From Cupriavidus numazuensis (GTDB lineage Bacteria > Pseudomonadota > Gammaproteobacteria > Burkholderiales > Burkholderiaceae), in assembly GCF_905397435.1 (NCBI RefSeq), contig NZ_CAJPVI010000045.1, forward strand, positions 1 through 64,000: DNA of 64,000 nt, written 5' to 3'. The translations under genes were made by a program, and so were the position numbers. Of the stretch, positions 53,095 to 62,397 are shown piece after piece; the first letter of the stretch is position 1; each line of letters opens with the position of its first letter. Under the pieces are notes generated by a model. It saw nothing but the letters and a program-made list of their open reading frames with translations. It was not told where the DNA came from and ran no database searches.

Positions 53095-53386
53095 CGCGGT
53101 TACTATATTTTGGCGAAGAGTGCCCGCCTGCTGGTCCTTGGCGAGCACGCTCTACATCCGAATGCCTGTTGTCTAGAATTATCCAGAGCAATAATGCGAG
53201 AGTTTTAGATGATGTCGCCGACAGTGCCAGTGGTCATCTTTCCGCCAAGCAACCGTAGCGCCCACGATGTAGCTCGACAGCCGAGTATCGGCTCGGAAGC
53301 GGCGATCGAGTCTGGCAGACCGCCGCGGCGAAATAAGGCGTGACTTCGGCGATCCACGAGGGCTCGTCCCCTCCTGCAAGGCAAGT

Positions 53387-54298
53387 ATGTCGAAAGCGGT
53401 GAATCCTATCGAGAACGTGGCCGACCTGGATATGGAGGCCGTGCAACTGCTCGTGAGCGTCAGTAAGCTTAAATCTTTCAAGGCTGCCGCGGATCAACAT
53501 CGCATGACTGTCTCGAACGTCAGCAGCCGGATACGAAAACTTGAAGGAACCTTTGGCGAGCAGGTGCTCCGTCGAACGACGCGCAAACTGGAACTTACCC
53601 AACTCGGATCGCGCCTCGTCGCGCTCGGAGAATTGGTGTCACGCGAATTGGCTTCAGCGGAAGGCGAGTTGGCACGTATCGCGGGGGAATTCGCCGGCAC
53701 CCTGGAATGTTCCGTTTCGCACAGCACACTTCTGCCGTTCTTAATGCCCGTCGTATTCGATCTCGCTGAAACCAATGCGAGACTTCGAATAGAAGTTAAG
53801 GTTGCTGACGACGCTCTATCCGACCACAGTGATGTCCGCTTAGGGATAGTACCAAGAGACTCCGAGAACGCTTACCCGCTCGCAATGGTGGTCTGTCAAG
53901 CCATTCGATCGGCGGTGGCGCCAGAGTTGGAGTCGGCGTTGCAACTCAATGAAGTGCCCATATGCATCCTGGGACATTCATTAATGCCGCTTACTATTGA
54001 CGCCGTCCATAAGGACGGAAAGATAGTTCGCCTACAGGTCGTGCCCAGCTTCATGTCGACGGACGTCGAGATTCTGCTTCACGCAGTGGAGCGCGGCATA
54101 GGTCTAGGTTTTCTGCCAAAGATCGTCTTCGACGCATCGGCATCGCGAGACAGGTTCCGCGTGTTGCTTATGGAGCACACAATTCTGTCGGCGGACACCG
54201 CGCTCTCCATTTCAGTGGCGCCCCACATTGGTGCAAAGGCGGCAGCAATCTTTGCTGCTCACCGGCTCTCCGAGCGCCTTACGGGCGCAACCTCGTAG
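53387..54298 (+). CDS. LysR-family transcriptional regulator
   Basis: A 303-residue regulator. The helix-turn-helix lies at about 15-75 (DMEAVQLLVSVSKLKSFKAA, ADQHRMTVSNVSSRIRKLEG, TFGEQVLRRTTRKLELTQLG). The effector domain begins near 100 (GTLECSVSHSTLLPFLMPVV) and contains the dual-lobe pattern ending VERGIGLGFLPKIVF. It is 228 bp upstream of the crotonase on the same strand and probably regulates the CoA-transferase locus. Confidence 0.88.
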   Translation: MSKAVNPIENVADLDMEAVQLLVSVSKLKSFKAAADQHRMTVSNVSSRIRKLEGTFGEQVLRRTTRKLELTQLGSRLVALGELVSRELASAEGELARIAGEFAGTLECSVSHSTLLPFLMPVVFDLAETNARLRIEVKVADDALSDHSDVRLGIVPRDSENAYPLAMVVCQAIRSAVAPELESALQLNEVPICILGHSLMPLTIDAVHKDGKIVRLQVVPSFMSTDVEILLHAVERGIGLGFLPKIVFDASASRDRFRVLLMEHTILSADTALSISVAPHIGAKAAAIFAAHRLSERLTGATS

Positions 54299-54526
54299 CC
54301 TGTTAGCTTTAACTTCTATTACACAATGCATTGAATGGGTGGAGATTGTAGTGGTCGCCCGCCTGTTCCAGAATGTCCAAAAGACATCTGACCTGCATGC
54401 GGTATAGCAACAGTGTTTCGCCCTGCGGCACACGCCGGCCTTGTACGGCAGACGCATGGCCCGAGGAGAACTTCGGCACGGTATGCCGACTTGAGTAGGT
54501 CAAAAAGATAAAATCGGAGACTTAAT

Positions 54527-55297
54527 GTGACCTCATCGATCAAAACTCACCGTGAGGGCGGAGTGCTCACCCTTACCCTAGCACGCGCCGACAAGAAAAA
54601 TGCACTGACCAATGCCATGTATGGCGCTCTGGCTGACGCTATCGACAGTGCGTCTAGCGGCGATATTCAAGTGATTTTGATTGAGGCCGACGGTGATACA
54701 TTCACAGCTGGCAATGATCTCGGGGAGTTCGCGGCTCAGGGAGCGGACAGCAACGAAGAACGGCATGTCGCGCGATTCCTGAAAAATCTCGCCACAACGT
54801 CGGTCCCTGTGATCGCTGCGGTGCAGGGAAAGGCCGTGGGAGTTGGTACGACAATGCTCCTGCATTGCGATTTTGTGGTCCTCGCCGAGGACGCGCAATT
54901 AATTACACCGTTTGTTAATCTCGCGTTGATTCCCGAAGCTGCCTCGACTTATCTGCTGCCGCTCCGTGTTGGCTATGCCCGTGCATTCGAGATGTTCGCT
55001 TTTGGTAAGCCCGTGCTTGCCGCGGATGCCATGAAGTGGGGTCTAGCCAACAAAGTCGTTCCCAAAGAAAGCCTCGGTCGCGAAGCGAAACAGGTAGCTG
55101 ATGAAATTGCAGCGAAGCCTGCGGGTTCGATCTCCGCGATGAAGACACTTATGCGTGAATCCGACAAGGTTTTGACGCAGATGCGGACCGAGAGCAGCAT
55201 CTTTAGCGAGCGACTGAAAAGTGCAGAGGCACGCGAAGCATTCGCCGCCTTTGCGGAAAAGCGAAAGCCCGATTTCGCCAAAGTGCGTAGCAAATAG
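54527..55297 (+). CDS. Enoyl-CoA hydratase/isomerase family protein
   Basis: A 256-residue crotonase starting at GTG with GGAGA upstream. ARADKKNALTNAMYGALADA, GDTFTAGNDLGEFAAQG and PVIAAVQGKAVGVGTTMLLH are conserved. FVNLALIPEAASTYLLPLRV has the PEAxSxxLLP active-site signature of delta3-delta2-enoyl-CoA isomerases, with the glutamate as base. Close relative of the crotonase at 38523. It precedes the CoA-transferase genes by 284 bp. Confidence 0.88.
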   Translation: MTSSIKTHREGGVLTLTLARADKKNALTNAMYGALADAIDSASSGDIQVILIEADGDTFTAGNDLGEFAAQGADSNEERHVARFLKNLATTSVPVIAAVQGKAVGVGTTMLLHCDFVVLAEDAQLITPFVNLALIPEAASTYLLPLRVGYARAFEMFAFGKPVLAADAMKWGLANKVVPKESLGREAKQVADEIAAKPAGSISAMKTLMRESDKVLTQMRTESSIFSERLKSAEAREAFAAFAEKRKPDFAKVRSK

Positions 55298-55581
55298 CGC
55301 GCCGTTTTTGCCTGTTCAAACGACGTCGTCGAGACGGGCCTCTTTTCTCCAGAACACGCCCGCGTAGGTCGTTCATCGATGCTTTGTTTCCTGTTCGCTC
55401 GCCATTCGGCGAGCGAAGGGAGCGCTTTGTCAAAATCCAAGAACGACTGACCATGCCGTCCGTCTCTCGGCACGGAGAATAGTCACTTGCAACGAGTGGA
55501 CTTGCCTCTTTGGTTGTGCAGATCACAGCCCGCGGAGCAGACAATTATCCCAGCCTGTTAGCCTGATGCAGGAGTAATACA

Positions 55582-56286
55582 GTGATTAATAAAATATCAA
55601 AAACGGTACCGGAAGCGATAGGCAACGTGCGCGACGGGTCCACTATCCTCGTGGGCGGATTTGGTACCGCAGGAATTCCCAATGAACTTCTCGAGGGATT
55701 GATCCAGATTGGCGCCAAAGACCTTGTCATTGTGAATAACAATGCCGGCAACGGTGATACAGGACTCGCCGCGCTGCTGCGTGCTGGCTTGGTCCGGAAA
55801 ATCATATGCAGCTTTCCGCGCGCGGCAGATGGCTACGTGTTCGAAGAGTTGTATCGAGCTCGAAAGATTGAGCTGGAGCTTGTGCCGCAAGGCAACCTGG
55901 CGGAAAGAATTCGCGCGGCGGGCGCTGGCATTGGAGCCTTCTTCTGCCCAACTTCCCACGGGACGCAGCTCGCGGCTGGCAAGGAGACACGCGTGATCGA
56001 CGGCAGGCCCTATGTACTTGAGTACCCGATTCACGGTGATCTCGCGCTGATCAAAGCCGAGGTTGGCGATCGATGGGGCAATCTCCTCTACCGAAAGGCC
56101 GCCCGAAATTTCGGACCAGTCATGGCAATGGCCGCTAAGCGGACGGTGGCGTCGGTTCATGAGGTCAAGGAGCTCGGTGCGATTGACCCCGAGTGCATCG
56201 TGACGCCGGGCATCTTTGTCAGCAGCATCGTAAGTGTGGACCGCGTACCGAGTCAGGCAGGCGGCTTTACAAACAGCAATTCATGA
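55582..56286 (+). CDS. scoA: 3-Oxoacid CoA-transferase subunit A
   Basis: A 234-residue class I CoA-transferase alpha subunit. STILVGGFGTAGIPNELLEG holds the glycine-rich CoA-binding loop, then VIVNNNAGNGDTGLAALLRA, ELVPQGNLAERIRAAGAGIG and AFFCPTSHGTQLAAGKETRV. These match ScoA/PcaI proteins. GTG start with CAGGAG upstream. It overlaps subunit B by 4 nt. Together they would move CoA from succinyl-CoA or acetyl-CoA to a 3-oxo acid such as acetoacetate or 3-oxoadipate; the acceptor cannot be told by eye. Confidence 0.9.
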   Translation: MINKISKTVPEAIGNVRDGSTILVGGFGTAGIPNELLEGLIQIGAKDLVIVNNNAGNGDTGLAALLRAGLVRKIICSFPRAADGYVFEELYRARKIELELVPQGNLAERIRAAGAGIGAFFCPTSHGTQLAAGKETRVIDGRPYVLEYPIHGDLALIKAEVGDRWGNLLYRKAARNFGPVMAMAAKRTVASVHEVKELGAIDPECIVTPGIFVSSIVSVDRVPSQAGGFTNSNS

Positions 56287-56939
56287 GCACTGCAATGAGC
56301 TATCAAAAGCGAACCAAGCATGAAGTGGCTCAACGCCTCGCCCGAGATCTCCCAGATGGTGCATATGTGAATCTCGGCATCGGCCAGCCTACGCTCGTCG
56401 CAAACTACATCCCGACGGGCATCGAGATCATCCTGCATAGCGAAAACGGAATCCTTGGCATGGGTCCGGCGCCAGAGGCGGGCGATGAGGACTTTGATCT
56501 CATTAACGCAGGCAAGCAGCCGGTCTCCCTTATCACAGGGGGCGCGTTCTTTCATCATGCCGATAGCTTCGCAATGATGCGCGGCGGGCATCTCGACATC
56601 TGCGTTCTGGGTGCTTTTCAAGTTTCCGCGACGGGAGATTTGGCGAATTGGCACACGGGCGACCCCGAGGCGATCCCAGCAGTCGGAGGTGCGATGGATC
56701 TCGCCGTCGGGGCAAAACAAACGTGGGTGATGATGGACGTGCTCACGAAGCAGGGCCAGAGCAAGGTCGTCAAACACTGCACGTATCCGGTGACAGCGTT
56801 TTCCTGTGTGAAGCGTATCTATTCGGATCTCGCGACACTGGAATGCACAAGTGAAGGCGTGCGCTTGATCGACATGGTGGAAGGCATCAGCCTTCCTGAG
56901 CTTGAGGAAATGGTGGGGCTTCCAATCTCACCTCGTTGA
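56283..56939 (+). CDS. scoB: 3-Oxoacid CoA-transferase subunit B
   Basis: A 218-residue class I CoA-transferase beta subunit. VNLGIGQPTLVANYIPTGIE, then ILHSENGILGMGPAPEAGDE with the catalytic glutamate in the SENG motif, and GGAFFHHADSFAMMRGGHLD are conserved. The ATG overlaps the subunit A stop (ATGA, 56283-56286), the usual coupling. A second in-frame ATG (56295) is possible. Confidence 0.92.
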   Translation: MSTAMSYQKRTKHEVAQRLARDLPDGAYVNLGIGQPTLVANYIPTGIEIILHSENGILGMGPAPEAGDEDFDLINAGKQPVSLITGGAFFHHADSFAMMRGGHLDICVLGAFQVSATGDLANWHTGDPEAIPAVGGAMDLAVGAKQTWVMMDVLTKQGQSKVVKHCTYPVTAFSCVKRIYSDLATLECTSEGVRLIDMVEGISLPELEEMVGLPISPR

Positions 56940-56984
56940 GAATCGTGTGATTGCGCAGACCGGCAAACAAGGATGGAGAAATCA

Positions 56985-59471
56985 ATGACGACGAACATTC
57001 GCCCTTTGGAAGGGATCCGTGTACTTAATCTGGGTGGCATCTGGGCAGGCCGCGTTGCGGCAATGCTTCTTGCAGACCAGGGCGCCGAAGTTATCGAAGT
57101 AAATCATCCCGAGCGGGAGGACAAACTAGAAGATGCGGCGCTAGCACGTGGGAAGGTTTCCGTTCGCGCAGACTTCAAAGTAGCGAAAGATCGTGAGGAT
57201 GTGTTGCGTCTCGCGCACCAGGCCGACATTATCATCGACAACCTGGGCCCTGGTCGCGCGGCAACGTACGATCTCGACTATGCCCGTATTCGGGAACACA
57301 ACGAATCGGTCGTCTATGTTTCGCTCCCAGGCTTCGCGCGCGGCAGCGAATGGGACGGTGTCCCTGCATATGAAGGGACAGTCGCCGCTTCGGTTGGCGT
57401 TTATACAGACATCCATGCGCTCGGTCCCATCGCAGGCGGGCGGCCGATCTTCTCGTCGGTGCCTATGGCCTCTGCATACGCCGGCGTACATGCAGCGATC
57501 GCCGCGACGCTGGCTCTCTATCGGCGGATCGAGACCGGTCTTGGATCTGAAGTCGAGGTGCCGCTGGCCGACGCGTTGATGTCTGCTATGGCCTTGTTGA
57601 TCATGAAAGTTGAAGGCCAGCCGCAGCGCTTTGACTTGCCACCTATCGACAAAGCCATGACGGAGGTCGCGTTCCCAATTCTCCGCGGGCACTCGGACAA
57701 CCTAGATGATGCCGAGCGCGCAGCAATCCAGGCGTATCTCGCCAAATTCCGGCGTCCGCAATTTGCGAACTATCTGTGCAGTGACGGCAGGATGGTGTTC
57801 GTCAATGCGGTCGACCACGTTCAACACGCCAAGGCGTGCTTGGAGACACTTGGAGTTCTCAACGATCTGATTGCCGAAGGAATGATCATCGGCAGCCCCT
57901 ATCAAGAGGGCGGTGAAGGGAACAATATCAGCTATTCCGCGGGACTAACCCACCACTGGAGTGAGCGGATGGGAAAGCTGATGGCGAAGCGTTTCCTGAC
58001 CAAGCCTGCCCATGTCTGGGAGCGCCTGTTGCAAGAGGCGGGCGTGCCTGCGGCGGTTGTGCGTACCACGAACGAATGGCTTGCACTTCCAGCGGCGCTG
58101 GCCGGCGGCAATGTGAGCGAAATGGTCGACGAGAAGCACGGCGCGGTCCGTCAGCCCGGACGCTACATCTCGATCGATGGGACCAATGTACAGTCGGGGC
58201 CGCTGTTGCCTCAAGCTTTCGGGGTCGCTGCCGCGGGCTGGCGGTCCTCAAGGGTGTCGCCGAGCAGTGCGCGTCAGGATGGCCCGCAAGGAAAAATCCT
58301 GGCGGGTGTAAAGGTCCTGGATCTTTCGAACGTAATTGCCGGTCCAGCGGCATGCCGAGTCCTTGCCGAATTTGGAGCAGACGTTACCCGCATCGATGCG
58401 CCAGCTCCTCAAGCGGGTCCCCGCATGACGATGTGGTTCGGTCTCGATGTGAATCAGGGCAAGCGTGCAATGATTCTCGACCTGAAATCAACGGAGGGCC
58501 GGGCGGAGTTCGAACGTTTGGTGAAGGATGCCGATGTTGTGTTGCATAACTTCTTGGATCGGTCGGCGGAAAATCTAGGGATCTCGATTGCACACTTGCG
58601 GCGTATTAACCCGGAGATTGTAAGTTGCCAAATTAGCGCGTGGGGCGGGCCGACGGGCGGCCCGCTAAAGGATTTCCCCGCGTTCGACCCCGTATTACAG
58701 GCAGGAACAGGCATCACGGCACGCTATGGCACACTAGATGCGCCTGTGCTGCATGGAGTCGCTTCGTGTGTCGACTACATTACGGGCTTTACCGCCGCAC
58801 TGGGCGTTGCACAAGCGCTCGTTGCGCGCAAGCTCGGTCGCGGTGGATCCTATGTCCGCACGTCGCTATCTATGGGCGCGCAGCTTGTCCAATTCCCGTT
58901 CGCGGTGCATGCCGAGGGTTTGGCCGCTCGAGAGCCATCCACGCAAGCAGCAGTCGGGTATGGGGCGAACTATCGTCTCTACAAGACGAAGGATCGTTGG
59001 GGGTTCTTTGCGTGTCGTCGTGAAGATCTGCCCGCTATCGCCAAGACCTTAGGAGCGGCGCAGACCGATGAACCGGGTTTGGTGGATGCCTTTGCCGGAC
59101 AAAGTTATGCAGCGATCGCCGCGTCGCTGAAGCATATCCGCACGGCATCGTTTGTCCCGGTTACCCGCTTGGACGAACTGCGAGAGGCGCGAACAATTTC
59201 GGAGCACTCTGCAGGCTCTCAGCCTGACTCGCTTGTCATGCGGAGCGCGGAGCACCCAAGCGGTCACCGCGTCAGCCTGCCGCTGACAACATGGTATCGA
59301 TTCGGCGGAAAGGGGTTCGAACCGCTCTCGCCCGCGCCATCGCCTGGCACTCATACGCGAGCGGTTCTGCGAGAGCTAGGCAAGTCGGATGAGCAAATCC
59401 GGGATCTTATGGATCGCAATATTGCAAGGGATCATTGGGCGGTTTTGAAACACTATCTACCCCGCCAGTAG
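56985..59471 (+). CDS. Two-domain class III CoA-transferase (CaiB/BaiF fusion)
   Basis: An 828-residue tandem fusion of two family III CoA-transferase domains, each about 400 residues. Domain 1 starts PLEGIRVLNLGGIWAGRVAA and keeps the catalytic-type aspartate in SEVEVPLADALMSAM. Domain 2 starts near 440 (GVKVLDLSNVIAGPAACRVL) and reads GSYVRTSLSMGAQLVQ at that place, so its aspartate is missing. One active and one structural domain is the simplest reading. ATG 56985 has GGAG at good distance; ATG 56973 does not. It is 45 bp after subunit B. Confidence 0.88.
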   Translation: MTTNIRPLEGIRVLNLGGIWAGRVAAMLLADQGAEVIEVNHPEREDKLEDAALARGKVSVRADFKVAKDREDVLRLAHQADIIIDNLGPGRAATYDLDYARIREHNESVVYVSLPGFARGSEWDGVPAYEGTVAASVGVYTDIHALGPIAGGRPIFSSVPMASAYAGVHAAIAATLALYRRIETGLGSEVEVPLADALMSAMALLIMKVEGQPQRFDLPPIDKAMTEVAFPILRGHSDNLDDAERAAIQAYLAKFRRPQFANYLCSDGRMVFVNAVDHVQHAKACLETLGVLNDLIAEGMIIGSPYQEGGEGNNISYSAGLTHHWSERMGKLMAKRFLTKPAHVWERLLQEAGVPAAVVRTTNEWLALPAALAGGNVSEMVDEKHGAVRQPGRYISIDGTNVQSGPLLPQAFGVAAAGWRSSRVSPSSARQDGPQGKILAGVKVLDLSNVIAGPAACRVLAEFGADVTRIDAPAPQAGPRMTMWFGLDVNQGKRAMILDLKSTEGRAEFERLVKDADVVLHNFLDRSAENLGISIAHLRRINPEIVSCQISAWGGPTGGPLKDFPAFDPVLQAGTGITARYGTLDAPVLHGVASCVDYITGFTAALGVAQALVARKLGRGGSYVRTSLSMGAQLVQFPFAVHAEGLAAREPSTQAAVGYGANYRLYKTKDRWGFFACRREDLPAIAKTLGAAQTDEPGLVDAFAGQSYAAIAASLKHIRTASFVPVTRLDELREARTISEHSAGSQPDSLVMRSAEHPSGHRVSLPLTTWYRFGGKGFEPLSPAPSPGTHTRAVLRELGKSDEQIRDLMDRNIARDHWAVLKHYLPRQ

Positions 59472-59720
59472 AGGTTGGAAAGCCGAGGCGCGTCTACATT
59501 TCGCCTCGGTGGGTGGCCGGTTTGAAAATCGGCTGCCGAGCCCAGCTTTTCTCAGGCGCGCAATCGGAATGTCGTTCCATTGCGATGGCCTCATCAGTAT
59601 GACCGCCTTGATCCGGCGGACCGGACAGTACAGACCAACGGCCGGACATATGTCTCCGATCCGAAGTTCGGCGGCATCGGACAACGCTCGTTGCGACTAG
59701 CTTCTACGGAGGAGAGAATC

Positions 59721-60704
59721 ATGAAAAAGAATATTACTCGGCGAGATTTCTGTGGGTCGCTGGCTGCGACAGGCCTGGCCCTCGCGATGCCTAGGGCGTA
59801 CGCCGGAAAGTTTCCGGACCGGCCGATCAGAGTCATAGTCGGCTACGCACCAGGCGGTGCGACAGATTCCATCGCCAGAGAGTACGCGGCGCGTCTGTCC
59901 AAGGAAATCGGGCAATCTGTGGTGATTGAAAACAAGCCGGGCGCAGGTCAGATTATCGCAATGCAGTCGGCGCTGAACTCTGGCTCAGACGGCTATACGT
60001 TGGTATTTGGCACCCCGGGAAGTCATTCGATCAGCCCGAGCCTGTACAAGGACTTGCCATATGACCCTCGCAAGTTCGTTCCAATCTCGCCGGTCGCGAC
60101 ACAGCCCAATATTCTGGTCGCGCTCCCCTCGTTCCAGGCGTCGTCATTCACTGAGTTGGTAAAGCTGGCCAAGGGCCGCAAGCAACCTCTGAACTACGGC
60201 TCTATCGGCATTGGATCGAGCGCGCATCTCGTAATGGAGATCTTCAAGAAGAGGGCCGGTATTGACGTCCAGCACATCGGATACAAAGGGGATGCACCTG
60301 CGCTCATGGCATTGAAGTCCGAAGAGGTGGAGTTGGGCATGATTACACCGTTCACTGCCGCTCCTCGTATCCGAAATGGAGAGCTGAAAGGAATTGGAGT
60401 GTTTCAACCGAAACCCGACCCTGAGTTTCCAAACGTCGAGACTGCGGCCCACGCGGGCTTTCCCGACATTGATCTTCCGTCATGGATGGGAGTGTTTGCG
60501 CCGCCGAACACTCCGAAGCCGGTCGCCGACTACCTGGAAGCGGCGTCACGCCGTGTGGTCGGCTCTCCCGAGTTCAAAGCGTTCGCGACGGGACGCGCGA
60601 ACCAGCCATGGACGGCGGATACTGCGACTTTCATGTCCATGATTCAGAACCAATCTCGTCAGCTGGGGGACATCATTAAAACCCTGCATTTGAAGCCGGA
60701 GTAG
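59721..60704 (+). CDS. Bug-family solute-binding protein with Tat-type signal
   Basis: A 327-residue TTT-type receptor. The signal has T-R-R-D-F-C followed by GSLAATGLALAMPRAYAG, a twin-arginine leader. Mature motifs FPDRPIRVIVGYAPGGATDS, ENKPGAGQIIAMQSALNS and DVQHIGYKGDAPALMALKSE are near copies of those in the receptor at 6340, with equal length. GGAGGAG precedes ATG 59721. It follows the CoA-transferase genes and may import their substrate acid. Confidence 0.9.
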   Translation: MKKNITRRDFCGSLAATGLALAMPRAYAGKFPDRPIRVIVGYAPGGATDSIAREYAARLSKEIGQSVVIENKPGAGQIIAMQSALNSGSDGYTLVFGTPGSHSISPSLYKDLPYDPRKFVPISPVATQPNILVALPSFQASSFTELVKLAKGRKQPLNYGSIGIGSSAHLVMEIFKKRAGIDVQHIGYKGDAPALMALKSEEVELGMITPFTAAPRIRNGELKGIGVFQPKPDPEFPNVETAAHAGFPDIDLPSWMGVFAPPNTPKPVADYLEAASRRVVGSPEFKAFATGRANQPWTADTATFMSMIQNQSRQLGDIIKTLHLKPE

Positions 60705-60714
60705 GACTGATTTT

Positions 60715-60747
60715 TGGTCGAGGGCATCCTAATGGAGTGCCCGACCC
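60715..60747. terminator. Hairpin downstream of the Bug gene
   Basis: GGTCGAGGGCATCC pairs imperfectly with GGAGTGCCCGACC across a TAAT loop. It lies 10 bp after the Bug stop and 45 bp before the NTF2-like start, so it may attenuate transcription. No T-tract follows. Confidence 0.45.
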
Positions 60748-60791
60748 GAAATGGATGAATGAGTGTAAGAGGTTTTTCGGAGATTCATGAA

Positions 60792-61208
60792 ATGAAAGAG
60801 CAGAACACAGATACCGCCGAAGACGTTGTGCATCGTCAGATCCTGGCCGCAGACAAGAAGCGAGTCGAAGCCATGATCGCTGCGGACGAGGCGGCGCTTA
60901 TCGACATCCTCTCCGACGAGCTGATCTATGTGCATTCGTCCGGTCGTAAAGAATCGAGAGAGTTGTATATCAGCAAGGTTCTGGACGGCACGTACGGTTA
61001 CCGATCGATCGTCACCACACGCCGACAGCTTAGCTTCTTCGGCGATGTTGTCATTGACAATGGCGATTCCGATGTTGATATCGAAGTCGGCGGAACGCTG
61101 CGTCAGATTGCTAACCGTTTTCTGATGGTGTGGAAGAGAGAGGGAGGCAATTGGCGGCTTCTGCGATTCCACGGCAGCCCGATCGCACGAGAGGCTTCCG
61201 ACCAGTAA
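60792..61208 (+). CDS. NTF2-like (SnoaL/DUF4440-type) protein
   Basis: A 138-residue cone-fold protein. RQILAADKKRVEAMIAADEA, LIDILSDELIYVHSSGRKES and RFLMVWKREGGNWRLLRFHG are the helix, first strand and closing strands typical of DUF4440/SnoaL-like proteins. Such proteins are isomerases, dehydratases or binding proteins, so the function is open. GGAGA lies upstream of ATG 60792; the earlier ATG at 60759 has no clear site. Confidence 0.75.
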   Translation: MKEQNTDTAEDVVHRQILAADKKRVEAMIAADEAALIDILSDELIYVHSSGRKESRELYISKVLDGTYGYRSIVTTRRQLSFFGDVVIDNGDSDVDIEVGGTLRQIANRFLMVWKREGGNWRLLRFHGSPIAREASDQ

Positions 61209-61327
61209 CGCTATGGCGTAGAGGGTGTGGTGGCAGGCCGTTAGCCTCGCATGCTACTGCGCCCATCGGCGCTGGATTGCGTAGGCTCTCGGCATGAACC
61301 TGAAGGCGCTGGCGAACTGCGCAGGCG

Positions 61328-61520
61328 ACCACCCAGACCCGCCGGCGCCTGAGCGACGAGGAAGAGCATCTCCTGCAGCGCTATGGCACGTTTAAGCGCA
61401 AGCTGTACGCCCTTGTGGCCGCTGGCGGCGGCAAGGCGATTGCGTACAAGACCGGTTTCTGCCGCACATATGGTATCCCGCGCGCCTGTTCAATAGCCTG
61501 GCGTGCGACATCCAAGAGCC
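61328..61520 (+). pseudogene. tnpB: TnpB N-terminal relic
   Basis: The frame TTQTRRRLSDEEEHLLQRYG, TFKRKLYALVAAGGGKAIAY, KTGFCRTYGIP then, after restoring one base, ARLFNSLACDIQE matches the pattern of IS607-associated TnpB N-termini (alpha-helical start, KxxYxxxxGIPARxFNS). It stops within 200 bp. Together with the C-terminal relics at 13.6 and 52.9 kb and the TnpA relic at 7.8 kb, it shows decayed IS607-type elements across the window. Confidence 0.5.
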
Positions 61521-61595
61521 GTTACCAAGAGCGGCTGCCTTTGCCTTCTCTTGTGCAGTCATTGACAACTTCAGACCCATGACTCAATATGAGAC

Positions 61596-61603
61596 GACCG
61601 GTC
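61596..61603. promoter_or_regulatory. Possible TetR operator
   Basis: The 8-bp palindrome GACCGGTC lies 20 bp upstream of the TetR start at 61623, a place suited to autoregulation. ACGACCGG also forms the arms of the hairpin at 63426-63455. Short palindromes arise by chance, so this is tentative. Confidence 0.3.
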
Positions 61604-61622
61604 ATGATAAGTTGCAACGGAA

Positions 61623-62240
61623 ATGGTGTCCGAATCGAAGGGGGCGCGACGCGGCCCAAAACCTAAGCCTCACACGCGAGACAATCTGATTCGCGCCGGC
61701 GTGCAAATGCTTCATGAGGATGGCTATACAGCGACTGGCATCAAGGATATCGTGGATGCGGCGGCAGTGCCTAAAGGTTCCTTCTACAACCATTTCGAAA
61801 GCAAGGAATCGTTCGGAGCCGAGATCGTCGATTTCTATTTCCAGAGTGGCTTCGATGAACTGCGCCAGCTGTTGACCGGTGGCGCTCTAGCACCATTGGA
61901 ACGCCTACGTGCCTATTTCGAAGGGCGTATTGTTCGTTATCAGGAGGCAGGCTTTGTGCGCGGCTGCATGCTGGGAAACCTGAGTTTGGAGGTTGCGGAT
62001 CACAGCGCACTGATCCGTGAGCGGCTGGACGCTCATTTCAAGACCTGGAGTGGTCTGATAGAGGATTGCATCGTAGAGGCGCAGCAGCGGGGTGACATTG
62101 GCAACCGAATTCATGCGTCCATGCTCGCCCAGTTTTTGCTGAATAGCTGGGAAGGCGTCCTGTTGCGTATGCGGGTTGAGAAAAGTGCCGCTCCATTGAG
62201 AGAGTTCGTGGAAGTAGTGTTTGATTCGCTTCTCGTGTAA
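61623..62240 (+). CDS. TetR-family repressor (NemR/AcuR-like)
   Basis: A 205-residue TetR regulator. Helix-turn-helix: RAGVQMLHEDGYTATGIKDI, VDAAAVPKGSFYNHFESKES. The C-terminal domain has QEAGFVRGCMLGNLSLEVAD, the RGCxLGNLS motif of the NemR/AcuR group, as in the TetR at 30584. GTG/ATG alternatives near the start were not resolved; ATG 61623 is used. Confidence 0.88.
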   Translation: MVSESKGARRGPKPKPHTRDNLIRAGVQMLHEDGYTATGIKDIVDAAAVPKGSFYNHFESKESFGAEIVDFYFQSGFDELRQLLTGGALAPLERLRAYFEGRIVRYQEAGFVRGCMLGNLSLEVADHSALIRERLDAHFKTWSGLIEDCIVEAQQRGDIGNRIHASMLAQFLLNSWEGVLLRMRVEKSAAPLREFVEVVFDSLLV

Positions 62241-62397
62241 GCGTTCACGTGCAGGGTACTGGATGCAACGCGGAAGTTGATACAAGCTTCCTGCCGCACA
62301 TCATTTCACGAGGGGACGGTTAGAAACATGCAGCGATTCCGGGGAGGGGCATCCTTTCGGGGGACGAAATCTTGCTGACCGGAATGACTACACTGCG

